This document shows, piece after piece, positions 1 through 11,904 of a stretch of DNA of 64,000 bases. The first letter of the stretch is position 1, and each line of letters opens with the position of its first letter. This stretch comes from Mytilus edulis. Taxonomy: Eukaryota > Mollusca > Bivalvia > Mytilida > Mytilidae. The translations under genes were made by a program, and so were the position numbers. The notes beneath the pieces are model-generated. The model was given only the letters and a program-made list of their open reading frames with translations, did no database searches and was not told where the DNA came from. The stretch lies in the NCBI RefSeq assembly GCF_963676685.1, contig NC_092345.1, forward strand, positions 74,699,960-74,763,959. Reading direction: 5' to 3'.

Positions 1-59
1 GATACATTCGTGTGTGGTTTTGTCGTGTATCGTCGAAAATTCGTGGGATTTTATGATGT

Positions 60-430
60 AGTATATTGTCTATTTATGTATGTATCTGTCCAGAGTATTC
101 TTGTGTTTGTTTGTGCTGTATTACTGTCACGCAGTGTGGCCATTGGTATATTTAGCATTGCCATTGAGGCCATATTGGCTAGTCATTAAACCAAGTTCAA
201 CCCACCATTTTTTTTCCTTAAAGTGTCCTGTACCAAGTAAAGAATATGGCAGTTATTACCAAATAGTCCTTTTCTATGTATTTTGGCGTTTGGTTTTGTT
301 GATGTTCTGTGTTTCTGTTGTTTTCCTCTTATAGTTGATGTATTTCCCTCGGTTTTGGTTGTGACCCGGATTTGTTTTAGCTTAATCGATTTATTACTAT
401 TGAACAAGGGTATACTACTGTTGCCTTTCT
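60..430 (+). repeat. T-family dispersed repeat, copy T1
   Basis: Diverged copy of the unit seen at 2800-3200 and 5580-5985 (core: ccctgtaccaag-type line, then GATGTRTTTCCCTCGGTTTT). The last part, from 382 on, is almost identical to T2. Its hydrophobic reading frames come from T-rich sequence and are not genes. Confidence 0.75.
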
Positions 431-3145
431 ATAGAACATGCAGATTACCCGATTCACTCAGCTTTGGTTTTGTACCTTGGTGTATCTCTTCCTACTCGAT
501 TTAAGAGACAAAAACCTCGGTAAACTACTGTCGTCATAATTAGGCATTCAATTCAATTCAAACCAATGGACCTATTATTGTGCGTAGTTTTGTAGTTATC
601 GGCGAGCCTCACTGCTTGGACAATCATTTTTATTCTATTTATAAATAATGTACATGTATCATTTCGAGTTATCTTGGGAGGGAATAAGTGTTTGGAAGGA
701 AAAAAAACGGAAAGTATGCTACGGAATGATATTTACCCAAGTGACCAAAATCAACAAATTGTATACAATTTACATAATTCTGCTAGTACTGATAAATGAA
801 AAAAATACATGAAAATTTAGCTTAAAATTTATCGGAAAATCCTGGTATTTTGCTCGTGATGTTCAAATTCATAGTAAACGAAAGTCAATAACACTAAAGG
901 TAGGTGGTACCCTTTATAGTACGTGCGAGGTGAATATCTATAATATTGGAAAAACAGGAATATTTTTCTATCCTATAACAGAAAAAGTAAAGGGGCAGTA
1001 ACGAATGACTAAGGAAGTTAGAATATACTATCTCACGTATTTGTACCTTAATAAAGCATTTCATTATCTTTATCACATGCTGTATAATTTTTTTTATATA
1101 ACTAAATATTAATTGCAATGTGACTGTAAAAAAATAATAATGTAATAACAATCTGCGATGGTATGTCCAGTTATATCACATTGGATGACATTGTCGTTAT
1201 AAATGTGGAATATGACACACCTAATTATAACACAAAACATTGCTTTAGGTTTAGATAATTAATCCCCTGTCTTATGTTAGAATTGCATATATTTACACGA
1301 TAGATAAGAAATATATTTTTAAAATATGAAAAAAAATCTCAAATGTTATATATTTGATTACTTTTTTCTCGTACAATACAATACTCTTTACTTTTAAATC
1401 AAATAAATGTCAAAAAGAAGAAAATTTGAGGGAAATACTGCTTTTGCGTTTTTTCTGATTTTTTTTTTATTCCTCCACCTCCTTGCCATTCAAATTCACT
1501 CGGTTTTGTTTTGCAGCATGTAGATAAGATTTTTAATATGTGATAGCGAACAGTTATTGGGCTTTTGTTTATTTCACCTTTTTGTAAACAGTTTTCCATA
1601 TGGTAATTATTTTTTCCGTATATTGTTTTTTCTTGTTACTGTAATAGATTTGGTTCAATTTTTTCAAAAAAAAAAAAGGTTCGTTTCTTCTTCAGGATGA
1701 TATGTATAATTTAGACCAAAGCGTTCCGGTTACATGTAACAATTAAGAGTTATTCCACTTTTTTGTGTGTGACATGCCGTTGTATGTTGGTGTAAACCAT
1801 AAGTTACATTGGCCTAGAGCTTTTGATTTGTTTGATTTGAATTTTTATTTATATTGTAACTTTCACAAAGTGCACTTTATGTGTAAGTTGAGACATGACG
1901 TAATACAAATACATTGAACAGATCACCTGCTTTTGTTAAATGTCTTATCGTTTGTAGTTGTAATTCTATATTTTTCAATTATTAAGTAAAAGTAAAGATA
2001 ATTATCAACCAGTTCATTTATAAGATTTTAGTTTCTAGCAACTATATGTACACGATTTAGTTGTTTTACAGTTACATTTAGAAGAAATACCGACAAAGTT
2101 AGATAATACAATTAATTATCATTACTTACACAGTTCTATATTAATTTTCTTGTAATTGTTATAAAATACTTCAAATGACATAGTTACAAACCTGATCTTG
2201 AATTGTATCAAACTTTTAGAAATTTACCTGTGATTAAGGTGGCGCGGTAGTATTTGCTGGCCCATAAAGGATAATGATAGCCTTTTTAGAATTTTCACCA
2301 CTTTCTAACACTGCAAAAAATTCTACATTCACAGTTAACTGAAGTACTTTCATTTTACTATTCAGAAATGAATTTTAATGTGTATCGATCATGACCTTTT
2401 ACTTTTTTTGCTATTTTTAAAAACCTAAGGCCACTAGTGTTTTTAGGTCTTTTATCATGCAGTGAATACACAATTTAAAAAAATTCTCAAAAATTCATTT
2501 TCATCTGTTTGTAAAATTATTTCATATTTTTCTACACCTGATCCATTCCTCAGTTTGGGAAAGTGTGTTCAGTTGATACTGTATTGTTTGTCCAATCACA
2601 CTGTTCAGATACACTTACTTAGGTAGGGTACACAAAAGAGCAACCTAAATTCTGGAATGCAAATACTACTGTGCCACCTTTAGTGGCGTTGATCCAGTCG
2701 TGAGAAAAAGGTTCATGGTTGTGTTGTGATGTTTTTGTGTGCTGTCGTAGGTTTTTTTACGTATTCATTTTTATCCAGTGGTTAGCATGTCGAAATGAAC
2801 TATTCTATTGCTTATTTGTGTATTTCTCTGTCCTGAATGTTCTTGCATTTATTTTTACTGTATTCCTGTCAAATAATGTTGTCATTCTAGTGTTATATTA
2901 AAACATTGCCGTAAAAGCGCGAGGTTTGGCTAGCCACACAACAAGGTTCAACCCACCTTTTTTTCTTAAAATGTCCTGTACCAAGTCAGGAAAATTGCAG
3001 TTACTATCTTATAGTTCGTTTTTGTGTGTATTGCATTGTCGTTTGTTTTTTGTTGCACTTCAGTGTTTCTGTTGTTTCGTTGTTTTCCTCTTATAGTTGA
3101 TGTGTTTCCCTCGGTTTTAGTTTTTAACCCAGATTTGTTTTCTCT
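383..3145. repeat. Tandem duplication, unit 1 (2.76 kb)
   Basis: Repeated almost base for base in 3146-5925 with an offset of 2763 that rises to 2779-2780 after a 16 bp indel near 1288 and one extra A in an A-run near 1675. I see only about ten substitutions. No gene is visible inside; it contains an M1 element and the first part of T2. Confidence 0.92.
2237..2679 (+). mobile_element. M1 MITE-like element, copy a
   Basis: 443 bp with imperfect terminal inverted repeats of about 21 bp (AGGTGGCGCGGTAGTATTTG and its complement ending CCACCT), flanked on both sides by TTA. A 3 bp TWA target duplication is typical of PIF/Harbinger elements. No transposase is present, so it is non-autonomous. Confidence 0.75.
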
Positions 3146-3200
3146 TAATCGATTTATTACTATTGAACAAGGGTATACTACTGTTGCCTTTCTATAGAAC
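2800..3200 (+). repeat. T-family repeat, copy T2 (recombinant)
   Basis: Identical to T3 up to about 3143 and T1-like from 3146 on. It is the junction repeat of the tandem duplication. Confidence 0.85.
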
Positions 3201-5925
3201 ATGCAGATTATCCGATTCACTCAGCTTTGGTTTTGTACCTTGGTGTATCTCTTCCTACTCGATTTAAGAGACAAAAACCTCGGTAAACTACTGTCGTCAT
3301 AATTAGGCATTCAATTCAATTCAAACCAATGGACCTATTATTGTGCGTAGTTTTGTAGTTATCGGCGAGCCTCACTGCTTGGACAATCATTTTTATTCTA
3401 TTTATAAATAATGTACATGTATCATTTCGAGTTATCTTGGGAGGGAATATGTGTTTGGAAGGAAAAAAAACGGAAAGTATGCTACGGAATGATATTTACC
3501 CAAGTGACCAAAATCAACAAATTGTATACAATTTACATAATTCTGCTAGTACTGATAAATGGAAAAAATACATGAAAATTTAGCTTAAAATTTATCGGAA
3601 AATCCTGGTATTTTGCTCGTGATGTTCAAATTCATAGTAAACGAAAGTCAATAACACTAAAGGTAGGTGGTACCCTTTATAGTACGTGCGAGGTGAATAT
3701 CTATAATATTGGAAAAACAGGAATATTTTTCTATCCTATAACAGAAAAAGTAAAGGGGCAGTAACGAATGACTAAGGAAGTTAGAATATACTATCTCACG
3801 TATTTGTACCTTAATAAAGCATTTCACTATCTTTATCACATGCTGTATAATTTTTTTTATATAACTAAATATTAATTGCAATGTGACTGTAAAAAAATAA
3901 TAATGTAATAACAATCTGCGATGGTATGTCCAGTTATATCACATTGGATGACATTGTCGTTATAAATGTGGAATATGACACACCTAATTATAACACAAAA
4001 CATTGCTTTAGGTTTAGATAATTAATCCCCTGTCTTATGTTAGAATTGCATTATTTCCTTGACATAAATATTTACACGATAGATAAGAAATATATTTTTA
4101 AAATATGAAAAAAAATCTCAAATGTTATATATTTGATTACTTTTTTCACGTACAATACAATACTCTTTACTTTTAAATCAAATAAATGTCAAAAAGAAGA
4201 AAATTTGAGGGAAATACAGCTTTTGCGTTTTTTCTGATTTTTTTTTTATTCCTCCACCTCCTTGCCATTCAAATTCACTCGGTTTTGTTTTGCAGCATGT
4301 AGATAAGATTTTTAATATATGATAGCGAACAGTTATTGGGCTTTTGTTTATTTCACCTTTTTGTAAACAGTTTTCCATATGGTAATTATTTTTTCCGTAT
4401 ATTGTTTTTTCTTGTTACTGTAATAGATTTGGTTCAATTTTTTCAAAAAAAAAAAAAGGTTCGTTTCTTCTTCAGGATGATATGTATAATTTAGACCAAA
4501 GCGTTCCGATTACATGTAACAATTAAGAGTTATTCCACTTTTTTGTGTGTGACATGCCGTTGTATGTTGGTGTAAACCATAAGTTACATTGGCCTAGAGC
4601 TTTTGATTTGTTTGATTTGAATTTTTATTTATATTGTAACTTTCACAAAGTGCACTTTATGTGTAAGTTGAGACATGACGTAATACAAATACATTGAACA
4701 GATCACCTGCTTTTGTTAAATGTCTTATCGTTTGTAGTTGTAATTCTATATTTTTCAATTATTAAGTAAAAGTAAAGATAATTATCAACCAGTTCATTTA
4801 TAAGATTTTAGTTTCTAGCAACTATATGTACACGATTTAGTTGTTTTACAGTTACATTTAGAAGAAATACCGACAAAGTTAGATAATACAATTAATTATC
4901 ATTACTTACACAGTTCTATATTAATTTTCTTGTAATTGTTATAAAATACTTCAAATGACATAGTTACAAACCTGATCTTGAATTGTATCAAACTTTTAGA
5001 AATTTACCTGTGATTAAGGTGGCGCGGTAGTATTTGCTGGCCCATAAAGGATAATGATAGCCTTTTTAGAATTTTCACCACTTTCTAACACTGCAAAAAA
5101 TTCTACATTCACAGTTAACTGAAGTACTTTCATTTTACTATTCAGAAATGAATTTTAATGTGTATCGATCATGACCTTTTACTTTTTTTGCTATTTTTAA
5201 AAACCTAAGGCCACTAGTGTTTTTAGGTCTTTTATCATGCAGTGAATACACAATTTAAAAAAATTCTCAAAAATTCATTTTCATCTGTTTGTAAAATTAT
5301 TTCATATTTTTCTACACCTGATCCATTCCTCAGTTTGGGAAAGTGTGTTCAGTTGATACTGTATTGTTTGTCCAATCACACTGTTCAGATACACTTACTT
5401 AGGTAGGGTACACAAAAGAGCAACCTAAATTCTGGAATGCAAATACTACTGTGCCACCTTTAGTGGCGTTGATCCAGTCGTGAGAAAAAGGTTCATGGTT
5501 GTGTTGTGATGTTTTTGTGTGCTGTCGTAGGTTTTTTTACGTATTCATTTTTATCCAGTGGTTAGCATGTCGAAATGAACTATTCTATTGCTTATTTGTG
5601 TATTTCTCTGTCCTGAATGTTCTTGCATTTATTTTTACTGTATTCCTGTCAAATAATGTTGTCATTTTAGTGTTATATTAAAACATTGCCGTAAAAGCGC
5701 GAGGTTTGGCTAGCCACACAACAAGGTTCAACCCACCTTTTTTTCTTAAAATGTCCTGTACCAAGTCAGGAAAATTGCAGTTACTATCTTATAGTTCGTT
5801 TTTGTGTGTATTGCATTGTCGTTTGTTTTTTGTTGCACTTCAGTGTTTCTGTTGTTTCGTTGTTTTCCTCTTATAGTTGATGTGTTTCCCTCGGTTTTAG
5901 TTTTTAACCCAGATTTGTTTTCTCT
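3146..5925. repeat. Tandem duplication, unit 2 (2.78 kb)
   Basis: Second unit. Relative to unit 1 it carries 16 extra bases after GAATTGCAT near 4051. The small reading frames shared with unit 1 are duplicated simply because the DNA is duplicated. Confidence 0.92.
5017..5459 (+). mobile_element. M1 MITE-like element, copy b
   Basis: Copied together with the tandem unit (offset 2780), not an independent insertion. Confidence 0.75.
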
Positions 5926-5985
5926 CAATCGATTTATGACTTTCGAATATCGGTATACTACTGTTGCCTTTATTTAAAAAACAAA
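5580..5985 (+). repeat. T-family repeat, copy T3
   Basis: The 3' end of the family (CTCAATCGATTTATGACTTT) differs from T1 and T2, as expected for the outer right-hand parent of the duplication. Confidence 0.8.
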
Positions 5986-6027
5986 TTATCTCCTAATTTA
6001 AAATATGATGTTAAGTAGTACAAATGA

Positions 6028-6240
6028 TTATCAAAGGTACCAGGCTTCTCATTTAATACGCCAGACGCGTGTTTCGTCTGCATAAGACTCATCAATGACG
6101 CTCAGATCAAAATAGTTATAAAGCCAAACAATTACAGATTTGAAGAGTATTGAAGACCCAAAATTCCAAAAAGTATTGCCAAATACGGCTACGGTAATAT
6201 ATTCCTGGGATAAGAAAATCCTTAGTTTTTCGAAAAAATC
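6028..6240 (+). repeat. R-family dispersed repeat fragment
   Basis: Shares the core GGTACCAGG, CGCCAGACGCG, TTTCGTC, GACGCTC and AAATACGGCTA with the array at 35938-36945. Confidence 0.75.
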
Positions 6241-7236
6241 AAACCTGTGGTCTTTATGGTCTCGGTTTCATGACCATTGACCGAGAATTTTAAGACATAG
6301 GTCTTTCTATATTTTGACCTTTTGGTCTACTTCATACACTATTATTCGGGACACATAATAATAATAAAAAGTCTTTTATGCTCGACAGCAAATGACAGAA
6401 GAGATCAACGACAATAAACTTGTGTACACCGGGAGTAGATATGTTTGCATTTATTTCATGTAAAAGCACATACAAGCCATAAAGTTTTTAAATCCGTACG
6501 GAAAAATCTTTTGTCTGAAATCGGTTGTGACATTTTGTAAACTGGAGGTAACAAATTATCTACTTCTAGCAAACGCACATGATTTCTGTGTCATTTGATC
6601 TCTTGTGGAGAGTTGTATCATTGGCAATTATACCTCACCTTCTTTTTATATTAGTGAATTAGTGTCAAGTTGCCTATAATTTTAAGCAAAATTGTACAAA
6701 AAAATACTTCACATCAGAGTAATAAAAGTTATCATAGGAGACCCGAAGTGGCCTTTTGTACACCGGGAATAGCTAATTAACTTTTATATTTCAAAAGGAA
6801 ATACATAATCCATTAATTTCGGGAAAAAAGCGAAACTGCAAGTTGACACCGTAAGTGACTATTTCAAACTTCAAAAGTAGCTGATTATCCTAGGACTTCG
6901 TACACCTGAACAATCGACTACATATTTGTGGAATTAGTTCGATATTATATATCTTCTGATACCGTTTTTGTTTGAACTAAGGTTATTTATTTAGTTTGAA
7001 AGTTTATTTAAACCTTGATTATCAGAATGTGAAGTGGAAATACCTTCAATAGTTCTATGGATAGTTGGTTTTTATTCATATTGAAGTGTATTACCTTCGA
7101 AAAGATCAATACAGCTGAAAATAAGGATTTGTACGAAGTTTTAACTTTTTCAATATGTAGCCACTCCGGAACAAGATACGTACTAAAATATTCTGTTGAA
7201 TACATGCCTTTTGTTTTTGTTGAAAGACTATGCTGA

Positions 7237-8272
7237 TCCGACCGGCGCGGAACGTTTGCGCTTTTTCATAGGACATTTGCGCTTTTTATTTTGGACACTT
7301 GCGCTTCAAATCATAAAACATTTGCGCTTTTTAAAAATGGACATTTTCGCTTTTTACAAATTTGCGCTTTTGCAATTATTGATTTTTATCTCTATTCTCC
7401 CCTTTTATACGGGCTTGGGACCGGCTTGTTTGACCTTCAAGAATTAAAGTCATATTGTTTTTCATGATTAAAAATCGTTTCATATACTGTATATAGCACA
7501 TTTCATAGCACAATCATATATGTTTTAAAGTTTATATACAGCTAAAAGTATACATTATAAAGACTTAAAAACAAGTAAAGTCATTACAGGTCAGTTTAGC
7601 TTCATAACTGAAGCCTAAAAGGAGTGAACATTAAGTTTATCATTCTCAATTCTGAACTAAGGTGCGTGTTCTTCAATGTAACGAATCTTAGTGTAATTCA
7701 CCGACTGTTGTTCAAGGATACTTTTCAAAAAGATAAAAAAAAATATAGCAGGATGAGTCGAGTAGAACTTTTCATAATAGTGGGCATGGAAGTAGTTATC
7801 AAAGGTACCAGGATTATAATTTAGTACGCCAGACGCGCGTTTCGTCTACATAAGACTCATCAGTGACGCTCATATCAAAATATTTATTAAGCCAAACAAG
7901 TAAAAAGTTGAAGAGCATTGAGGATCCAAAATTCCAAAAAGTTGTGCCAAATACGGCTAAGGTAATCTATGCCTGGGATAAGAAAATCCTTAGTTTTCGA
8001 AAAATTCAAAGTTTTGTTAACAGGAAATTTGTAAAAATGACGAATTCTTGACCATTTGTCGTACTAATGACAAATATAAATTTATTAACGTAATCCCAAT
8101 GATTACTCCGCATTGAAATTACAGGTAGAAGACTATAGGAATTAAAGCGCAAATGTCCGGTCAAATTAATACAGGTGAATCAAAATTTAAAGCGCAAACG
8201 TCCATAGTATTTGAAGCGCAAATGTCCTATCGTTTTACAGGTAAAAAAGCGCAAATGTCCCGTGCCGACAAC
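7237..8272. mobile_element. DNA-transposon-like element with TTTGCGCTTT subterminal arrays
   Basis: The left arm (7237-7375) holds about six copies of a motif close to GGACATTTGCGCTTT. The right arm (8144-8272) holds four copies in reverse. The ends resemble inverted repeats (CCGGCGCGGAACGTTTGCG against CGGCACGGGACATTTGCG). The centre has no transposase and has been invaded by an R repeat. Confidence 0.65.
7795..8050 (+). repeat. R-family repeat nested in the TTTGCGC element
   Basis: Near full-length copy starting GTTATCAAAGGTACCAGGAT and ending at the GGAAATTTGTAAAAATGAC region. It lies between the two arms of the 7237-8272 element. Confidence 0.75.
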
Positions 8273-8477
8273 CTAATTAAATGTATTAGATGCATAACTA
8301 TTTTTAATAGAACAAACATTCTATTCAATTGACAATTATTGTAAACGGAAGATGAGAGCAAACGCGGACAATTATTGTACTTGAGAGGGAAGATAATTAA
8401 ATTCATACACCAATCAAAACATTCATTTATATGTCACATTGTGTGATCATTCTTAATGTAGATTTTTAAATACAGTG

Positions 8478-8719
8478 TTAAATATCTCCATTGGATGATG
8501 GGGTGGCTGTAAAATCGACATCAAAGCTTTCATTTGAATACTCCACATTCAAAAACGAACCATTCCTACTTGTTTCAGATTGAGTAATGTTTCCTATAGA
8601 TGGATGATAACCAATAATCATACAAGCTTGGCTGTATGTCGGCGGAATTGTTTCTATTGATAGTAGAGAATAAGTTGGTGGTGGACCATTGTGTACGGTT
8701 AGTGCGCTTCCTCTTCTAT
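8478..8719 (-). CDS. Gene A exon 3 (PPxY tail, terminal)
   Basis: The acceptor is TTTTTATTTAG. It encodes RRGSALTVHNGPPPTYSLL, then PPTYSQAC and a Ser/Asn-rich acidic end stopping at TAA. It matches the gene B tail along PPPxYS, PPTYSQ, YHPS and GN. No canonical AATAAA was seen close downstream on this strand. Confidence 0.7.
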
Positions 8720-11362
8720 CTAAATAAAAATTCATACAAATAGTAATTATGTTGTCTAATGAGGAATACCATGTAAACCATACTTACTTTCATATTTGTT
8801 TTTCGTTCATTTTTTTACATAAATAAGGCCGTTAGTTTTCTCGTTTGAATTGTTTTACATTGTCTTATCGAGGCCTTTTAGCTCACTATGCGGTATGGGC
8901 TTTGCTCATTGTTGAAGGCACTACGGTGACCTATAGTTGTTAATGTCTGTGTCATTTTGGTCTTTTGTGGATAGTTGTCTCATTGGCAATCATACCACAT
9001 CTTCTTTTTTATAATTAAGAACACTGGCATATCAGTTAACTGCTATAATCTGTTGTTATTTATGTATTATTGTCATTTTGTTTATCTTCTTTTGTTGCAT
9101 CTTCTGACAGCGGACTCGGAATTCTCTTGAAGTGAATTTTAATGTGCGTATTGTTATGCGTTTAATTTTCTACATTGGCTAGAGGTATAATCTCATATAT
9201 TGTTTAATCCCGCCGTAATTTTGCGCCTGTCCCAAGTCAGGAGCCTCTGGCCTTTGTTAGTCTTGTATGATTTTTTATTTTAATTTTTTTGTGTATAATT
9301 CGGAGTTAAGTATGACGTCCATTATCACTGAACTAGTATACCTATTTTTAAGAGGCCAGCTGAAGGACGCCTCCGGGTGCGGGAGTTTCTCGCTGCACTG
9401 AGACAATTGGTAGCCTTCGGTTGTTGTCTGCTTTATGGTCGGGTTGTTGTCGCTTTGACACATTCCCCATTTCCTTTCAATTTTATTAATGGACAATGTG
9501 AAAAAATGAATTAATAAATTCTTAAGTTTGTATTTTTTACCTATTATATGTCTGTTTGTTTTGTCCCCACATTAGTGTCAATATAATTTCATTTAATGCG
9601 ACTGCCATACAAGTGAGCAGTACAGCTAGCTAAAAACACAGGTTTAAGCCACCGTATTCTACATAAAAAAATGCCTGTATCAATTCAGATGTACATGTAT
9701 GACAGTTGATATCCATTCGCTGATGTGTTTGGTCTTTTGATTTTGCCATTTACTTTAGGGCTTTCCGTTTTGAACTTTCCTCGGTTTCTAGTATTTTTGT
9801 TATTTTACTTAATGATAAAATACCCACACATTCTCAAACACGTTTTACTTCACATCTGATCATACTTATTCGTGTTAGTTTATGTTCACATGTATACATG
9901 ACTAAGAAGCACTTCTCTATTTACATCTAGAGTTAATTAGTTTTAGACTTTATAACTTTCTGGAGGTGATCATAATTATTTTCCTTTTCTGTTAAAAATA
10001 GCAATTTATGATTGATATTTCAAAAACATCAAACAAATCCTATATCGGTGTGGCATTTCTTCACTGTATTCACTACAACTACGCCTTTTAATTATTGTCA
10101 GAATGTTGGACTGTTCCTTATACAACATATTGTGTACGAAGACTAAATGTATCATACTCACATTCAGAGCCTGTACGACAACCTCTCACACGTCGTTTGA
10201 TGACACCATAAAGTACCCTTACGATCATAATAGAAATAGCTACTCCAAAAACTCCAAAAACAGCATTAGTAATAAGGCCTTGTATATTTACTCCTTCATA
10301 ATGTTCTAGAAAAGAGAAAAGATTTGAATAACTCAATTACATAACAGTAATACACACAAATCCATTCATATAAAATAAAAGAAAAGTACAGCAAACATCA
10401 ATTAGACGGCCTCCATACAACACAAAAAGTCTATTGGTAAAATGTATAAGAGTATAGCATAATTAACCATGATGTTGCAGTGTAGAGTTTTAAACACGGT
10501 CAACATTGCCTTTCTTCATAATTATACTGTTATTCGTCAAATCCTCATTTTAGTTTCAAATCGAATGTAAAAATGTGCTCCTTAGTATAATCTATTCAAA
10601 TGTGAATGTCATTGAAATGGAACTTCAAATGAAAGATTTTGTAATGTTTTCGTTTGTAACATGCTTTCATTGTGAAATTATGTAATATACACGAGACAGT
10701 GTCAGAATAATTATACATTAGATTGTGGCCCCTTAACTGGAAGAAGATAACTATTCAGGAGCGTCCAAATGACGGGAATTTATGCAACAATGTGTCACAT
10801 AACAGTACGGTAGTTTAAACTCAAACCGTATAGTCAAGGTCTTTATCCTTCTGGTTGTTTTGCAACTTTTGAAAACTGTAGTTATTCAGTACTGATTTTC
10901 TCAAACTCGTATACCAATATAATGGAATTAGAGGCGACTTTGATACAAGTGAGAGATTTAGCTTTATAAAACCAGGTTCAAACCCCCATTTTCTACATAA
11001 GAAATGCCTTTAACAAGTCAGGAATATGACAGTTGTTATCCATTTGCTTGAGCTTTTGATTTTGCCAATTAATTAAGGACTTTCCTTTGTAAATTTTCCT
11101 CGGAGTTCAGTATTTTTGTGATTTTACTTTACACTATTAATGACACTTTTGTCACTTTTGTCCGTTTTAGATTTACTGTTTTACCTGAAGCTGTCACTGT
11201 TACGCCATTTGTTCTGTTTGTCATTATAGACCATTGTTCTACTTTCTTGTAGATTACTGTTAGATAGTCCTGACTGATAACCCGTACAATGTAGTTCACA
11301 ATTTCTAAAAGTATAATTAGGAATGAAAGTAACACATAAATCTGAGAGTAGATATTTTGCAT
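8478..11362 (-). CDS. Gene A: small single-pass membrane protein with PPxY tail
   Basis: Three minus-strand exons join in matching phase (1,1): 11362-11185, 10305-10162 and 8719-8478, giving 187 residues. The layout is a hydrophobic N-terminus, a short ectodomain with one N-glycosylation sequon (Asn49-Arg-Thr), one membrane segment (about residues 70-95) followed by KRRVR, and a tail with PPPTY (120-124) and PPTY (133-136). PPxY motifs are known ligands of WW domains, for example in NEDD4-type ubiquitin ligases. I do not recognise the family. It is clearly paralogous to gene B: same exon phases, gapless membrane segment and similar tail. The 5' end is uncertain, because the hydrophobic start could be a T-rich splice tract with the real exon beginning at 11304 and more exons upstream. 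Confidence 0.55.
8800..9015 (+). repeat. S-family SINE-like repeat (gene A intron 2)
   Basis: Carries AAATAAGGCCGTTAGTTTTC, GCGGTATGGGCTTTGCTCAT, GTTGTCTCATTGGCAATCAT and the 3' end CACATCTTCTTTTTTATA, an abundant unit I recall from mussel sequences. Confidence 0.75.
9025..9490 (+). repeat. P-family dispersed repeat (gene A intron 2)
   Basis: Long copy containing GCGCCTGTCCCAAGTCAGGA, GGACGCCTCCGGGTGCGGGA and TTGACACATTCCCCATTTCC. The same unit occurs at 31265 (+), 40215 (-), 42130 (-) and 57340 (-). Confidence 0.78.
9575..9812 (+). repeat. L-family retroelement 3' end (gene A intron 2)
   Basis: Shares the ordered blocks GCGACTGCCATACAAGTGAG, ATGCCTGTATCAA, GACAGTTGATATCCATTCG and the TTTCCTCGG...GTATTTTTG end with the other L copies. 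Confidence 0.7.
10162..10305 (-). CDS. Gene A exon 2 (transmembrane)
   Basis: The acceptor is a long pyrimidine tract ending CTCTTTTCTAG. The donor is GTGAGT and the phases are 1-1. It encodes HYEGVNIQG, the membrane segment with Gly77-x-x-Gly80 and Arg89, and then the cytoplasmic anchor KRRVRGC. Confidence 0.65.
10912..11132 (+). repeat. L-family retroelement 3' end (gene A intron 1)
   Basis: Blocks GGAATTAGAGGCGACTTTGA, AACCAGGTTCAAACCCCCAT and CCTCGGAGTTCAGTATTTTT. 5' truncated like most copies, which suggests LINE-type insertion. Confidence 0.7.
11185..11362 (-). CDS. Gene A exon 1 (start uncertain)
   Basis: From ATG at 11362 it reads MQNIYSQIYVLLSFLIILLE, which looks like a signal peptide, then a short ectodomain, ending at donor GTAAAA in phase 1. 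Alternatively the tract CCTAATTATACTTTTAG is an acceptor and the exon is only 11304-11185, phase 1-1, in which case the hydrophobic stretch is intron. Confidence 0.45.
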
Positions 11363-11904
11363 AGACTAAAGGAACTTTTCTTGAGAATAATATACTTTAA
11401 TAATTTGAAAAACTCTAAGCAGAGCAGTTTTACTCATGTAAATACCACAACACTGGATATTAGGAGAATATTAAAACTATGGATGAACCAACGACGACCA
11501 ACAATGCATCATAGCGTTGGTATTGGTCAACTTATACTATCAACACAAGACTCTGTTTTTTTAGTACCATTCAAATTCAATAATTGGCGTCAACAAAGAA
11601 AAAAAACCAAGGGAAATGTAACTATAATTGTAAATTTGGGGTAAAGGCTTGAATGATAAATTATAAAATGAGAGATACATTATAGTCAAATAAATACTTT
11701 CAAAAAGCCGTCTTATGCTTTCGATATAGATGGTACCATTAGCAAAAAAAATCAACCGATATCGACGTGGTGGAAGTAATCTATCATAATTATTACATCT
11801 TATTATTTCTAAACATAAAGCAACACATCTATATCAAGTTGTTACTAAACACCTTGATTAAAATTTATTTGGCTCTTTTAATTCTCCATAATTTTTTGAA
11901 AAAA

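Noticed and set aside
894..5928. Identical reading frames in both tandem units (for example 85 aa and 66 aa on the minus strand)
   Set aside because: They are identical because the DNA was duplicated recently. They are T/A-rich, lack domains and have no splice support.
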